The notes beneath the pieces are model-generated. The model made no database searches. It was not told the DNA's origin and was given only the letters and a program-made list of their open reading frames with translations. Shown here piece after piece: positions 16,930 to 25,200 of a DNA stretch of 64,000 nt. Position 1 is the first letter of the stretch; each line of letters begins with the position of its first letter. The DNA comes from Sphingobacteriaceae bacterium (lineage in GTDB: Bacteria > Bacteroidota > Bacteroidia > B-17B0 > Aurantibacillaceae). Made by a program: the position numbers and the translations under genes. The DNA lies in assembly GCA_023251725.1 (NCBI GenBank), contig JAHEYG010000001.1, positions 26,739 through 90,738 of the forward strand. Direction: 5' to 3'.

Positions 16930-18705
16930 ATGGAAATTACGCGTACGTTTGATATTTTAGATTTACACAAATCGGTTTACCATAAAGAAGATTTGCTTTG
17001 TGGGAAGGAAAATAAACAATGGAAAAAATACGGAAGCAATGATTTTGTCGACTTCAGCAATAATGTTAGCTATGGTTTACTTGCACTCGGTTTAAACCAT
17101 AAAGATAAAGTGGCTATTATTGCAAACAATCGTCCCGAATGGGTTTTTGTGGATTACGGCTGCCAGCAAATTAATATTGTAACCGTTCCCATTTTTCCCA
17201 CAGCCAGCAATTCTGATTTAAAATTTATTTTAAACCACGCCGAAATTAAAGCCATTTTTATTTCCGATAAAAGCATTTTCGCAAAATTGGCCGCCATCGA
17301 AAAAGAAATTCCCACTGTAAAACACATTATTAGTTTTGATAAAGTAGAAGGCCTCATGCATTTTACGGATTTTATTGAACTCGGAAAAAAAAATTCGGTT
17401 CCCGAAAAAGTCGAAACCATAAAAAAAACAATTAGTCCCAGCGATTTGTTAACCATACTTTATACCTCCGGAACAACAGGTACTCCCAAGGGTGTAATGA
17501 TTTCACATCAAAATTTGGTTCAGAATGTGATTAGTTGTCAGGATTTCGCCCCTTTTGAAACCTGGTGGAAAGCTTTGAGTTTTCTTCCGCTCAATCATGT
17601 TTACGAACGCATGCTCATTACTTTGTATTTATTTAAAGGCATTTCGGTTTATTTTGCCGAAGGTTTCGAAACCATTGGCGATAATTTAAAAGAAGTGAAA
17701 CCTCAAATGTTTGTTTCGGTGCCGCGATTAATTGAACGTGTGTACGAAAAAATTTGTGCCGCCGGCGAAAAATTAAGCAGCACAAAACGTAAAATTTTTA
17801 ACTGGAGCATTCGTATTGCCGAACAATATGAAGTAAATGGAGCCAATGGTTTTATTTATGAACTAAAAAGAAAAATTGCCGATAAATTAGTGTACAGCAA
17901 ATGGCGCGCTGCAGTAGGCGGAAAATTAGTTTGCTTGGCTTCGGGTGGCGCAGCCCTAAATCCGAAATTAGAACGTATTTTTTTATGCGCTAAAATTGTT
18001 GTGCTGCAAGGTTACGGTTTAACCGAAACTTGTGTTGTGGTGAGCGTTAATCGTTTTGGGAAAGATAATATAAGAATCGGTTGTGTGGGACCGTTAGTTG
18101 ATAAAGTAGAAGTAAAAATTGCCGAAGAAGATGGAGAAATTTTAATTAAAGGGCCGAGTGTGATGATGGGATATTATAAAAATCCCGAAGCTACCGCCGA
18201 AGTGATGGACAATGAAGGTTGGTTTCACAGCGGCGATGTGGGAACATTTTTAGAAAATAAATTTTTAAAAATTACCGATCGCAAAAAAGAAATTTTTAAA
18301 ACCAGCGCCGGAAAATACATTGCACCTTTGGCCATTGAAAATAAATTAAAAGAATGTAAATACATTGAGCAATGCATGGTGGTGGGCGAAGGACAAAAAT
18401 TTGCATCGGCCTTAATAGTTCCTGATTTTACCAATTTTAAAGAGTATTGCAACATCAATAATATAGAGTGGAAAAGTAATTTGGAAATGAGCCGGCACGA
18501 AGATTTGAAAAAAATGATTAATGAGCACGTTAAGATTATGAATAAAACACTGGCGCCTTATGAACAACTTAAGCGTTGCGAAATTGTAAAAAACGAATGG
18601 AGTATTGACGGCGGCGAACTCACACCAAAATTAAGTTTGAAACGTAAAATTATTAAAAGCAAAAACGAAGAAGCGCTCAGTAAAATTTATGAAATGGAAA
18701 ATTGA
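16930..18705 (+). CDS. AMP-forming acyl-CoA/aryl-CoA synthetase
   Basis: ANL-superfamily ligase that activates a carboxylic acid as an adenylate and then a CoA thioester. The P-loop LYTSGTTGTPKGVMIS, the QGYGLTE motif and the C-terminal SGDVG ... ITDRKKE motif are all present in 591 aa, the size of long-chain acyl-CoA synthetases of the FadD15 group. No signal peptide or membrane segment is seen. It sits next to the ammonia-lyase/ketosynthase genes, so it could activate p-coumarate or a fatty acid for them; general lipid metabolism is equally possible. Convergent with the methyltransferase gene. Confidence 0.88.
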   Translation: MEITRTFDILDLHKSVYHKEDLLCGKENKQWKKYGSNDFVDFSNNVSYGLLALGLNHKDKVAIIANNRPEWVFVDYGCQQINIVTVPIFPTASNSDLKFILNHAEIKAIFISDKSIFAKLAAIEKEIPTVKHIISFDKVEGLMHFTDFIELGKKNSVPEKVETIKKTISPSDLLTILYTSGTTGTPKGVMISHQNLVQNVISCQDFAPFETWWKALSFLPLNHVYERMLITLYLFKGISVYFAEGFETIGDNLKEVKPQMFVSVPRLIERVYEKICAAGEKLSSTKRKIFNWSIRIAEQYEVNGANGFIYELKRKIADKLVYSKWRAAVGGKLVCLASGGAALNPKLERIFLCAKIVVLQGYGLTETCVVVSVNRFGKDNIRIGCVGPLVDKVEVKIAEEDGEILIKGPSVMMGYYKNPEATAEVMDNEGWFHSGDVGTFLENKFLKITDRKKEIFKTSAGKYIAPLAIENKLKECKYIEQCMVVGEGQKFASALIVPDFTNFKEYCNINNIEWKSNLEMSRHEDLKKMINEHVKIMNKTLAPYEQLKRCEIVKNEWSIDGGELTPKLSLKRKIIKSKNEEALSKIYEMEN

Positions 18706-18722
18706 GCCTCGCCATCTCGCAA
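18703..18722. repeat. GC-rich CTCGCCATC element between convergent genes
   Basis: The 17-bp gap between two convergent stops contains GCCTCGCCATCTCGC. Almost the same words (CTCGCCATCGCGAG) occur in the convergent gap at 36464-36502. Local GC is well above background, so it may be a dispersed palindromic element acting as a terminator. Confidence 0.35.
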
Positions 18723-19790
18723 TTATTTCTTCTCACACACCTGAAGCGTGTGACTGATTCCTATTTGATTAGTTTCTTCTAAAATTTTAAATCCGGCTTT
18801 ATCAATTAATTTATTAAACACCGCCGAATCGTACATCTGGCTGTTTCCATTGGCAACATTGGTAAAATACAAAGAAGTCATTTGCAAACTAAAGGCGCCG
18901 GTTTTAAATCGCTGCCGGTCCCAAAAAGTTTCCATAATGTAAATTTTGCCACCGGGTTCTAATGCTTCATGGCAACGTTTTAAAATACTCACAATTTCTT
19001 CCTCTCCAAAACAATCTAAAAACTGACTCATCCAAATAGCATCGGCACCTTTCGGAAATTTTTGTGAATCATCTAAAATATTAATCTCATAATAATTTAC
19101 TCGTTTCTCAAATCCCGACTCTTTAATATTTTGTTTAGCCAAATTTAATTGTCCGGGCAAATCTAAAATAGTGACTTTAACTTCCTCATTAAAATGCATA
19201 CATTTCAAGGTAAACTTTCCGGTATTCCCACCTATATCTAAAATATGTTTTGGCTTATTTTTGAATAAAATTGGCAATGCTTGCGGAAAAGAACCATCGC
19301 TGTAAAAATGATCAAATGCAAACCAGCTTTTTTGCGCCTGCGCCGGTAAATGCGATAAAGCTTCATACACTGTTTTCCATCCTCCAAAAACTTCGAGTCC
19401 GGTTGGTTTTTCTTTTTTAATGCTGTCTTTTAACGAAAACATTCCTTCGTAACAAACATCCTGAGTAAAATCCATATTTACTCTTGTCATTGAATCGTTT
19501 AAAATAAAATTTCCGGTTTTAGTAATGGTATATCGATTTTCTTTTTTAATCAGTAATCCAATTCCCAAAGCTGCTTCAATCAAAACCCTTGTTCCATAAT
19601 TAGGCAAATTTGTTTTTTCTAAAATTTCTTCAATGGTTAATCCGTTGGTTTTACTTTCTTCAACTGCATCTAAAATTCCTAAATCGCGTAAGGCCAATGA
19701 AGCCTGAAAAACTATTGGAGCAAAAGCAATCCATTGAGCCAAATCAATAGCTTCCATTGCAGTTTTATTGTCTTTATTAAAAAAATCCAT
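18723..19790 (-). CDS. SAM-dependent O-methyltransferase (acetylserotonin/polyketide OMT type)
   Basis: 355 aa with an N-terminal winged-helix dimerisation domain (~15-105) and a class I methyltransferase fold (~150-355). SAM-binding motif I is ILDIGGNTGKF, followed by LDLPGQL and an acidic WMSQFLDCFGEEE segment typical of plant-like OMT2 enzymes. Such enzymes methylate hydroxyls of aromatic or polyketide products, and a methyltransferase of this kind would suit an aryl-polyene or flexirubin-type pigment. It is divergent from the ammonia-lyase gene across a 317-bp region containing the hairpin elements. The substrate is inferred from context only. Confidence 0.82.
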   Translation of the reverse strand: MDFFNKDNKTAMEAIDLAQWIAFAPIVFQASLALRDLGILDAVEESKTNGLTIEEILEKTNLPNYGTRVLIEAALGIGLLIKKENRYTITKTGNFILNDSMTRVNMDFTQDVCYEGMFSLKDSIKKEKPTGLEVFGGWKTVYEALSHLPAQAQKSWFAFDHFYSDGSFPQALPILFKNKPKHILDIGGNTGKFTLKCMHFNEEVKVTILDLPGQLNLAKQNIKESGFEKRVNYYEINILDDSQKFPKGADAIWMSQFLDCFGEEEIVSILKRCHEALEPGGKIYIMETFWDRQRFKTGAFSLQMTSLYFTNVANGNSQMYDSAVFNKLIDKAGFKILEETNQIGISHTLQVCEKK

Positions 19791-19940
19791 CCTAAAACGT
19801 TAACCTGCCCAGCGTTGCATCTGCTTTCAAACGGCCGGCAGGGAGGCAAATATACGGGCATTTAATTATATTCATAAATGTTTTTTATTTTTAAATTCTC
19901 ACTATCAGCAATTATAAAATTGTTTGTAATATTGTACCCT

Positions 19941-20028
19941 TACAAATAGCCATAGATTTTAATAAAAATAAGAAAAAAAGACTATGGCGTATTCCATGTG
20001 GTAATAAAAAACAAATTATTTACACATG
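19941..20028 (+). promoter_or_regulatory. Hairpin leader element, copy 1 (tandem)
   Basis: 5' arm AATAGCCATAG (19945-19955) and 3' arm CTATGGCGTATT (19982-19993) form a stem with a single bulged G. Then follow TCCATGTGG and an A-rich tail TAATAAAAAACAAATTATT ending at ACACATGAAA, where copy 2 begins. The period to copy 2 is 83 bp. The tail, loop size and stem base match copies 2 and 3. Function unknown; read as RNA it would form a stable 5'-leader hairpin. Confidence 0.65.
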
Positions 20029-20110
20029 AAATAGCCATATACCTTTGTGACAAACAGAAAATGAATATGGCGTATTCCATGTGGCAATAAAAAACAATTA
20101 AATACACATG
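20021..20110 (+). promoter_or_regulatory. Hairpin leader element, copy 2, ending at the ammonia-lyase start codon
   Basis: CACATGAAATAGCCATAT (20023-20040) pairs with ATATGGCGTATTCCATGTG (20065-20083), giving about 17 base pairs with one bulged G and one A-C mismatch around a 24-nt loop. The A-rich tail CAATAAAAAACAATTAAAT leads straight to ACACATG, the start codon of the lyase at 20108. The 5' arm contains ATG-AAA-TAG, a two-codon open frame. In the lyase leader this hairpin lies about 24 nt before the start codon. Confidence 0.7.
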
Positions 20111-21655
20111 AAAACAATGGTAAAAATTGGAGATAATAAAATTTCGGCTGACGACTTTTACAAGGTTCTCATCAATAACGGGCAATTAAATATTGATGAT
20201 GATGCCATTAAAAAAGTGTATCGCAGTTTTTATTTCTTAAAAGAATTTACGCGCGAAAAATTAATTTACGGTATTAATACGGGTTTTGGCCCTATGGCGC
20301 AATACCGAATTAATCACGATGACCAAATTAAATTACAATACAATTTAATTCGTTCGCATTGTTCGGGCGCCGGAAACCCAATTCCTGAAATTGATTGTAA
20401 GGCGGTAATGCTTGCGCGCTTAAATACTTTGTTGCAGGGTTATGCCGGCATTCATCCCGATACATTAATTTTAATAAAAGACCTCATCAATAAAAATATT
20501 TCGCCTGTAATTTATGAGCATGGCGGTTTGGGTGCGAGTGGCGATTTAGTTCAGCTGGCACATTTGGCGCTGTGTTTAATTGGCGAAGGTGAAGTTTGGT
20601 ACGGTGGGAAAATTTGTGATGCTAAAGAAGTTTTTAAAAAAGAAAACTTAAAGCCAATGGACATTCACATTCGCGAAGGTTTAGCTTTAATGAATGGTAC
20701 TTCCGCCATGAGCGGCATTGGCGTGCTCAATGTAATTTATGCCGAAAATTTAATGAACTGGTCGCTGATGGCTTCGGCACTAATTATGGAAATTGTTGAA
20801 AGTTTCGACGATCATTACTCAACTCCGCTTAACGAAGTAAAACATCATTACGGACAAAACGCGGTATCAAAAGCCTTGCAAAAAGTTTTGGCCGATAGTA
20901 AATTAGTGAAGAGCCGCGAAGAACATCATTACAATCAAAAAGTAGAGGCCGATGTTTTGGTAGAAAAAATGCAGGAATATTATTCCATTCGTTGCGTGCC
21001 GCAAATTGCCGGTCCGATTGTTGACACCATTATTTACGCCAAAGAAGTTTTAATTAATGAAATTAATTCGGCTAACGATAATCCGATTGTTGATTGGGAA
21101 AGAAAAAATGTTTATCACGGCGGCAATTTTCATGGCGATTACGTAGCGCTCGAAATGGATAAATTAAAAATTGCGATTACTAAATTATGTATGTTATCCG
21201 AAAGGCAATTAAATTTTTTACTCAATAATAAATTAAATAATATTTTACCGCCTTTTGTAAATCACGGCACGCTGGGTTTAAATTTAGGAATGCAGGGCGT
21301 GCAATTTACCGCCACTTCTACCACGGCCGAAAATCAAATGCTTTCTAACCCCATGTACGTGCACAGCATTCCCAGCAATAACGATAATCAGGATATTGTT
21401 AGTATGGGAAGCAATGCAGCTTTAATTTGTAAAAAAGTTATTCTAAATTCTTACGAAGTTTTGGCCATTGAATGGATGACTATTTTACAAGCCGTAGATT
21501 ATTTAAAAATTGAGGATAAATTATCTTTAAAATCAAAAGAAATATACATTAATTTGCGTAAAGTCTTTCCGTGTTTTACCGAAGACAATATTCGTTACAA
21601 AGAAATAAAAGCAGTAAGAGATTATATTTTTAATAACCATATAGAAATATTATAG
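20108..21655 (+). CDS. Aromatic amino acid ammonia-lyase, probably tyrosine ammonia-lyase
   Basis: Removes ammonia from an aromatic amino acid using the self-formed MIO cofactor, which arises from Ala143-Ser144-Gly145 (GLGASGDLVQL). Other family motifs are YGINTGFGP (54-62), NDNPI and QFTATSTTAE. Long stretches such as NLIRSHCSGAG and YHGGNFHGDY-x4-EMDKLKI agree with the Flavobacterium johnsoniae tyrosine ammonia-lyase as I remember it, including Ser83-His84 at the selectivity position. I therefore favour Tyr to p-coumarate over histidase; no other hut genes are nearby. It starts a run of pigment-type biosynthesis genes and is preceded by two tandem hairpin elements. Confidence 0.88.
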   Translation: MKTMVKIGDNKISADDFYKVLINNGQLNIDDDAIKKVYRSFYFLKEFTREKLIYGINTGFGPMAQYRINHDDQIKLQYNLIRSHCSGAGNPIPEIDCKAVMLARLNTLLQGYAGIHPDTLILIKDLINKNISPVIYEHGGLGASGDLVQLAHLALCLIGEGEVWYGGKICDAKEVFKKENLKPMDIHIREGLALMNGTSAMSGIGVLNVIYAENLMNWSLMASALIMEIVESFDDHYSTPLNEVKHHYGQNAVSKALQKVLADSKLVKSREEHHYNQKVEADVLVEKMQEYYSIRCVPQIAGPIVDTIIYAKEVLINEINSANDNPIVDWERKNVYHGGNFHGDYVALEMDKLKIAITKLCMLSERQLNFLLNNKLNNILPPFVNHGTLGLNLGMQGVQFTATSTTAENQMLSNPMYVHSIPSNNDNQDIVSMGSNAALICKKVILNSYEVLAIEWMTILQAVDYLKIEDKLSLKSKEIYINLRKVFPCFTEDNIRYKEIKAVRDYIFNNHIEIL

Positions 21656-21670
21656 ATTAAAGATTTTAAA

Positions 21671-21726
21671 AAGAGACTTAAGGGATTGAAGGGACTTGAG
21701 AGATTGAAGGGACTTGAGAGATTGAA
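21671..21726. repeat. 18-bp tandem repeat
   Basis: The unit GAAGGGACTTGAGAGATT occurs at 21688-21705 and 21706-21723, preceded by a degenerate partial unit (GAGACTTAAGGGATT). It is non-coding and lies between the ammonia-lyase and FabG genes. Confidence 0.85.
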
Positions 21727-21732
21727 AATTGC

Positions 21733-21752
21733 TCCGAAGGAGTGCCTTCGGA
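21733..21752. other. Perfect hairpin in the spacer before the reductase gene
   Basis: TCCGAAGG-AGTG-CCTTCGGA: an 8-bp perfect inverted repeat with a 4-nt loop and no following T run. It may protect or pause the transcript between the lyase and the reductase. Confidence 0.5.
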
Positions 21753-21779
21753 ATAAATTGTAAATTAAAGATTATAGTA

Positions 21780-22508
21780 ATGGAATACGCATTAGTTACC
21801 GGAGGCTCAAGAGGAATAGGAAAAGCCATTTGCATAAAATTAGCTGCTATGGGATACAACGTTATTATTAATTATACTGCTAATGATGAGGAAGCAAAAA
21901 AAACACAAGTGGCTGTTATTGAAAAAGGCGTGGAAGGCATTTTAATGAAATTCGATGTGAGTAAAATGGATGCAGTTGATTCTTCATTGGGAAAATGGAT
22001 GGAAGAAAATAAAGACAAAACCATTACTGTTTTAATAAACAATGCCGGTATTGCACGCGATAACATTATGGTGCTAATGAATCCGGAAGATTGGCACAAA
22101 GTAATGGATATTGCTGTGGACGGATTTTTTTATGTTTCGCGTCACGTTGTAAAAGACATGTTGGTGAAACGTAAAGGAAGAGTGGTTAATGTGGTTTCCT
22201 TATCGGGATTAAAAGGTTTGCCCGGACAAACAAATTATTCTGCCTCGAAAGGAGCGGTTATTGCTGCAACAAAAGCTTTGGCGCAGGAAGTAGGAAAGCG
22301 AGGCATAACAGTTAACGCAGTAGCACCCGGATTTATAAAAACCGACATGACCGCCAATTTACCCGAAGCGCAAATAAAAGCAATGATACCGATGAATCGT
22401 TTTGGAGAAGCAGAAGAAGTAGCCAGCGTTGTTGGATTTTTAGTGAGCAAAGATGCTTCTTATGTAACAGGACAAGTTATTTCAGTTAATGGAGGATTAT
22501 ACAGTTAG
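21780..22508 (+). CDS. fabG: 3-oxoacyl-ACP reductase (FabG-like)
   Basis: Short-chain dehydrogenase that reduces beta-ketoacyl-ACP with NADPH. Starting at the ATG at 21780 gives 242 aa beginning with the cofactor motif TGGSRGIG (7-14); the frame extends upstream only through non-conserved sequence in the spacer. The catalytic residues are Ser140, Tyr153 and Lys157 (NYSASK), and the NNAG motif lies at 87-90. It sits directly before a ketosynthase and an ACP, so it is most likely dedicated to this pathway and not the housekeeping FabG. Confidence 0.88.
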   Translation: MEYALVTGGSRGIGKAICIKLAAMGYNVIINYTANDEEAKKTQVAVIEKGVEGILMKFDVSKMDAVDSSLGKWMEENKDKTITVLINNAGIARDNIMVLMNPEDWHKVMDIAVDGFFYVSRHVVKDMLVKRKGRVVNVVSLSGLKGLPGQTNYSASKGAVIAATKALAQEVGKRGITVNAVAPGFIKTDMTANLPEAQIKAMIPMNRFGEAEEVASVVGFLVSKDASYVTGQVISVNGGLYS

Positions 22509-22605
22509 TGAGGTGATGAAGTGTGAAGTGTGAGTTTGTTATTACTAAAAAAATCAACAATTTTACGTCACAAAATCATCAACTCAGTAAATCATAATTA
22601 ATAAA

Positions 22606-23826
22606 ATGAACAGAGTAGTAATAACAGGAATCGGAATTTGGTCGTGCTTGGGAAAAAGTTTAGACGAAGTAAAAAATTCTTTATTCGAAGGAAAATCAGG
22701 AATTATTTTAGATCAAAAAAGAAAAGATTTGGGATACCGCTCAGGATTAACCGGGATGGTTGACCGGCCTCAACTTAAAGGTCTCATCGATCGTCGACAA
22801 CGCGTTGGCATGGGCGAGCCGGCCGAATTTGCTTACATGGCCACTCTTGAAGCACTCAAGAATGCCAATATGGAAATGGATTTTCTTGAAAAAAATGAGG
22901 TTGGAATTATTTATGGTAACGATAGTGTGGCCAAACCAACAATAGATACAATTGACACCATGCGTTTAAAAAAAGATACCACTTTAATTGGTTCTGGCGC
23001 CATTTTTCAAACTATGAATTGCACGGTTACCATGAATCTGTCTACCATTTTTAAATTAAAAGGAATCAATTTTACTTTAAGCGCCGCCTGCGCAAGCGGT
23101 TCTCATTCTATTGGAATGGCATATTTAATGATAAAATGGGGGCTTCAAAATCATGTTATTTGTGGTGGAGCTCAAGAAGTAAGCGAATATACTTTTGGAG
23201 CTTTTGATGGTTTAAGTGCATTTTCTGTTCGCGAAAACGAACCCTCAAAAGCCTCGCGACCATTTGATAAAGATCGCGACGGACTTGTTCCCAGCGGAGG
23301 TGGCGCCACTGTTATTCTTGAAAGTTTAGATTCGGCTTTAAAGCGAGGCGCCAATATTTTAGCTGAAGTTGTAGGTTACGGGTTTTCTTCCAATGGAGAA
23401 CATATTTCAAACTCAAATGTAGATGGGCAAATCCGCTCGCTTTCAATGGCCATGGAAGATGCAAAATTACTGGCGAAAGATATTGATTACATTAACGCCC
23501 ATGCCACCTCAACCCCGGGCGGCGATAAAGTAGAAGCACAGGCCCTTCATCAACTTTTTGGAAGTTCGAAAACCCCGATAAGCTCTACTAAATCAATGAC
23601 CGGTCACGAATGTTGGATGGCAGGAGCCAGCGAAATTGTTTACTCGATGCTTATGATGCAAAACGATTTTATTGCGCCAAATATCAATTTCGAAAATCCC
23701 GACGAGGACTCGGCAAAACTAAATATCATTGCTAATACCCGCCAACAACCTGTAAAAACGTTTTTATCTAACAGTTTTGGCTTTGGAGGCACAAATTCTA
23801 CATTAATAATTAAGAAATATTTTTAA
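22606..23826 (+). CDS. Beta-ketoacyl-ACP synthase (KAS I/II type)
   Basis: Condenses acyl groups with malonyl-ACP. The Cys-His-His triad is complete: Cys162 (AACASGSHS), His299 (NAHATSTPGGD) and His334 (MTGHECWMAG). The C-terminal SFGFGGTN loop is present. 406 aa is normal for FabF or FabB. Its position between a reductase and an ACP, downstream of the ammonia-lyase, fits a ketosynthase that extends an aryl starter. No chain-length-factor partner is seen next to it. Confidence 0.9.
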   Translation: MNRVVITGIGIWSCLGKSLDEVKNSLFEGKSGIILDQKRKDLGYRSGLTGMVDRPQLKGLIDRRQRVGMGEPAEFAYMATLEALKNANMEMDFLEKNEVGIIYGNDSVAKPTIDTIDTMRLKKDTTLIGSGAIFQTMNCTVTMNLSTIFKLKGINFTLSAACASGSHSIGMAYLMIKWGLQNHVICGGAQEVSEYTFGAFDGLSAFSVRENEPSKASRPFDKDRDGLVPSGGGATVILESLDSALKRGANILAEVVGYGFSSNGEHISNSNVDGQIRSLSMAMEDAKLLAKDIDYINAHATSTPGGDKVEAQALHQLFGSSKTPISSTKSMTGHECWMAGASEIVYSMLMMQNDFIAPNINFENPDEDSAKLNIIANTRQQPVKTFLSNSFGFGGTNSTLIIKKYF

Positions 23827-23847
23827 ATTTGTACCCGATTTAGAAAT

Positions 23848-24108
23848 ATGACCAAAGAAGAGATAATAGAAAAAAGCACTGCTTTTTTTGTTGATGAGTT
23901 TGAGGTAGAGAGTTCAAAAATTCAGTTAGATGCTAATTTGCGCGAAACTCTCGACTTGGATAGTCTTGATTACGTGGATCTTGTTGTGGTAATAGAAAGC
24001 AATTTTGGATTTAAGGTAAAAGGTGAAGATTTTTTAACCATTCACACTTTCAACGATTTTTACACTTACGTGTACAATAAAATTCAGGAAAAATCGCAGG
24101 TCGCTTAA
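23848..24108 (+). CDS. Acyl carrier protein
   Basis: 86 aa, acidic and helical, with the phosphopantetheine site DLDSLDYVDL (Ser39). It starts 21 nt after the ketosynthase, so it probably carries the growing chain for that enzyme. It diverges from typical housekeeping AcpP (the loop has VEIEFG-type changes, here VVVIESNFGF), which supports a specialised role. Confidence 0.92.
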   Translation: MTKEEIIEKSTAFFVDEFEVESSKIQLDANLRETLDLDSLDYVDLVVVIESNFGFKVKGEDFLTIHTFNDFYTYVYNKIQEKSQVA

Positions 24109-24138
24109 TTTATCCATCCGAATATAAGGAAGGATAAC

Positions 24139-25038
24139 ATGAAAAATAAAACTCAATGGGAAGGACAATCTAAAGGCCGCATTTTAGGCTATCGCATTTT
24201 TGTTTTTATTCTCAATACATTCGGACTCTCTCCTGCGTATTTTATTTTAAGACTTGTTTCTTTTTATTATTTCCTTTTCAGCAAACCTAATAAACACATT
24301 CGCCAATATTTTATTAAAGGCCACGGTTATTCAAACACAAAAGCTTTTTTTGCCGTTTATAAAAACAATTTTATTTTCGGTCAAACTATTTTAGATAAAG
24401 TGGCAACTATGGCCGGTGCCAAAACTAATTTTAAAATTAACCGTGTTAACGGCGAGGTACTCGATAAAATTGCGGCTATTGGTAAAGGTGGTATTTTAGT
24501 GAGCGCGCACATTGGTAATTGGGAAATTGCCGGTCAGGGTTTAAACCGACTCAATACTAATTTTAATGTTCTTATGTACGAAAACGAACGTGCCAACATT
24601 AAAGATTATATGAATGAAGTTTTGAAAAAGAAAAAAATAAATGTAATTGCTATTAGCGACGAAACTAAAAGCCATATTATTGAATTGCATAATGCATTTA
24701 CTAAAAACGAATTGGTTGTGATGCATGGCGACCGTTACCGGGAAGGCGCCAAAACTTTAACGGCTAATTTTTTAGGAAGGCCGGCTAAATTTCCGGCAGG
24801 TCCGTTTATTATGGCAGCAAAATTTGGTGTGCCGCTTTGTTTTGTTTTTGCCAATAAACAAAATTCAAAAACCTATTTATTTTCAAGTACCGAACCTATT
24901 GTTGTGAATAAGGTTAGAGGCGAAAAAGAAGTAGATGCAGTTTGTATGGAATTATTGAAAAAATACATTACCGAAGTAGAAACCAGGGTAAAAGCTTATC
25001 CTCACCAGTGGTTTAATTATTACGACTTTTGGGCTTAA
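24139..25038 (+). CDS. Lysophospholipid/lipid A-type acyltransferase (LpxL/HtrB family)
   Basis: 299 aa with one N-terminal membrane-associated segment (~20-45) and the family's catalytic HX4E motif as HIGNWE (His124, Glu129). The GDR segment near residue 197 and PAKFPAGPF are also typical. LpxL enzymes move an acyl chain from ACP onto lipid A. In flexirubin and aryl-polyene clusters, homologues transfer the aryl-polyene chain to a lipid or resorcinol partner. The position 30 nt behind the ACP favours the pigment role, but a lipid A role cannot be excluded. Confidence 0.85.
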   Translation: MKNKTQWEGQSKGRILGYRIFVFILNTFGLSPAYFILRLVSFYYFLFSKPNKHIRQYFIKGHGYSNTKAFFAVYKNNFIFGQTILDKVATMAGAKTNFKINRVNGEVLDKIAAIGKGGILVSAHIGNWEIAGQGLNRLNTNFNVLMYENERANIKDYMNEVLKKKKINVIAISDETKSHIIELHNAFTKNELVVMHGDRYREGAKTLTANFLGRPAKFPAGPFIMAAKFGVPLCFVFANKQNSKTYLFSSTEPIVVNKVRGEKEVDAVCMELLKKYITEVETRVKAYPHQWFNYYDFWA

Positions 25039-25110
25039 TTAAATATTTGTAATAAACTATTCGCATATTAAGAATTTTTTTATTTTATTTGTTTTCCTAA
25101 ATTAAATTAA

Positions 25111-25200
25111 ACATGAAATAGCCCTCTTTGAAAAAAGCTATAAATTAGGATAAAGGGGCTATTCCATCTGACATTAAAAAAATAAATTATCTACCATATG
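25111..25200 (+). promoter_or_regulatory. Hairpin leader element, copy 3, upstream of pntA
   Basis: ACATGAAATAGCCCTCTTT (25111-25129) pairs with AAAGGGGCTATTCCATCT (25152-25169). The upper stem differs from copies 1 and 2 but still pairs (CCC-T-CTTT with AAAGGGG, one bulged T). The lower stem and an A-C mismatch are conserved, and so are the tail ACATTAAAAAAATAAATTAT and the end at CATATGAAA, the pntA start at 25198. ATG-AAA-TAG is again in the 5' arm. The maintained pairing at changed positions argues that the structure is selected. Confidence 0.7.

Noticed and set aside
20108-21655. Histidine ammonia-lyase (hutH) call
   Set aside because: Match to flavobacterial tyrosine ammonia-lyase segments and the biosynthetic neighbours fit better; no other histidine-degradation genes are seen. 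Not fully excluded.
21650-21859. Minus-strand ORF with LQSLKS repeats
   Set aside because: It arises from the 18-bp tandem repeat and the antisense of fabG.
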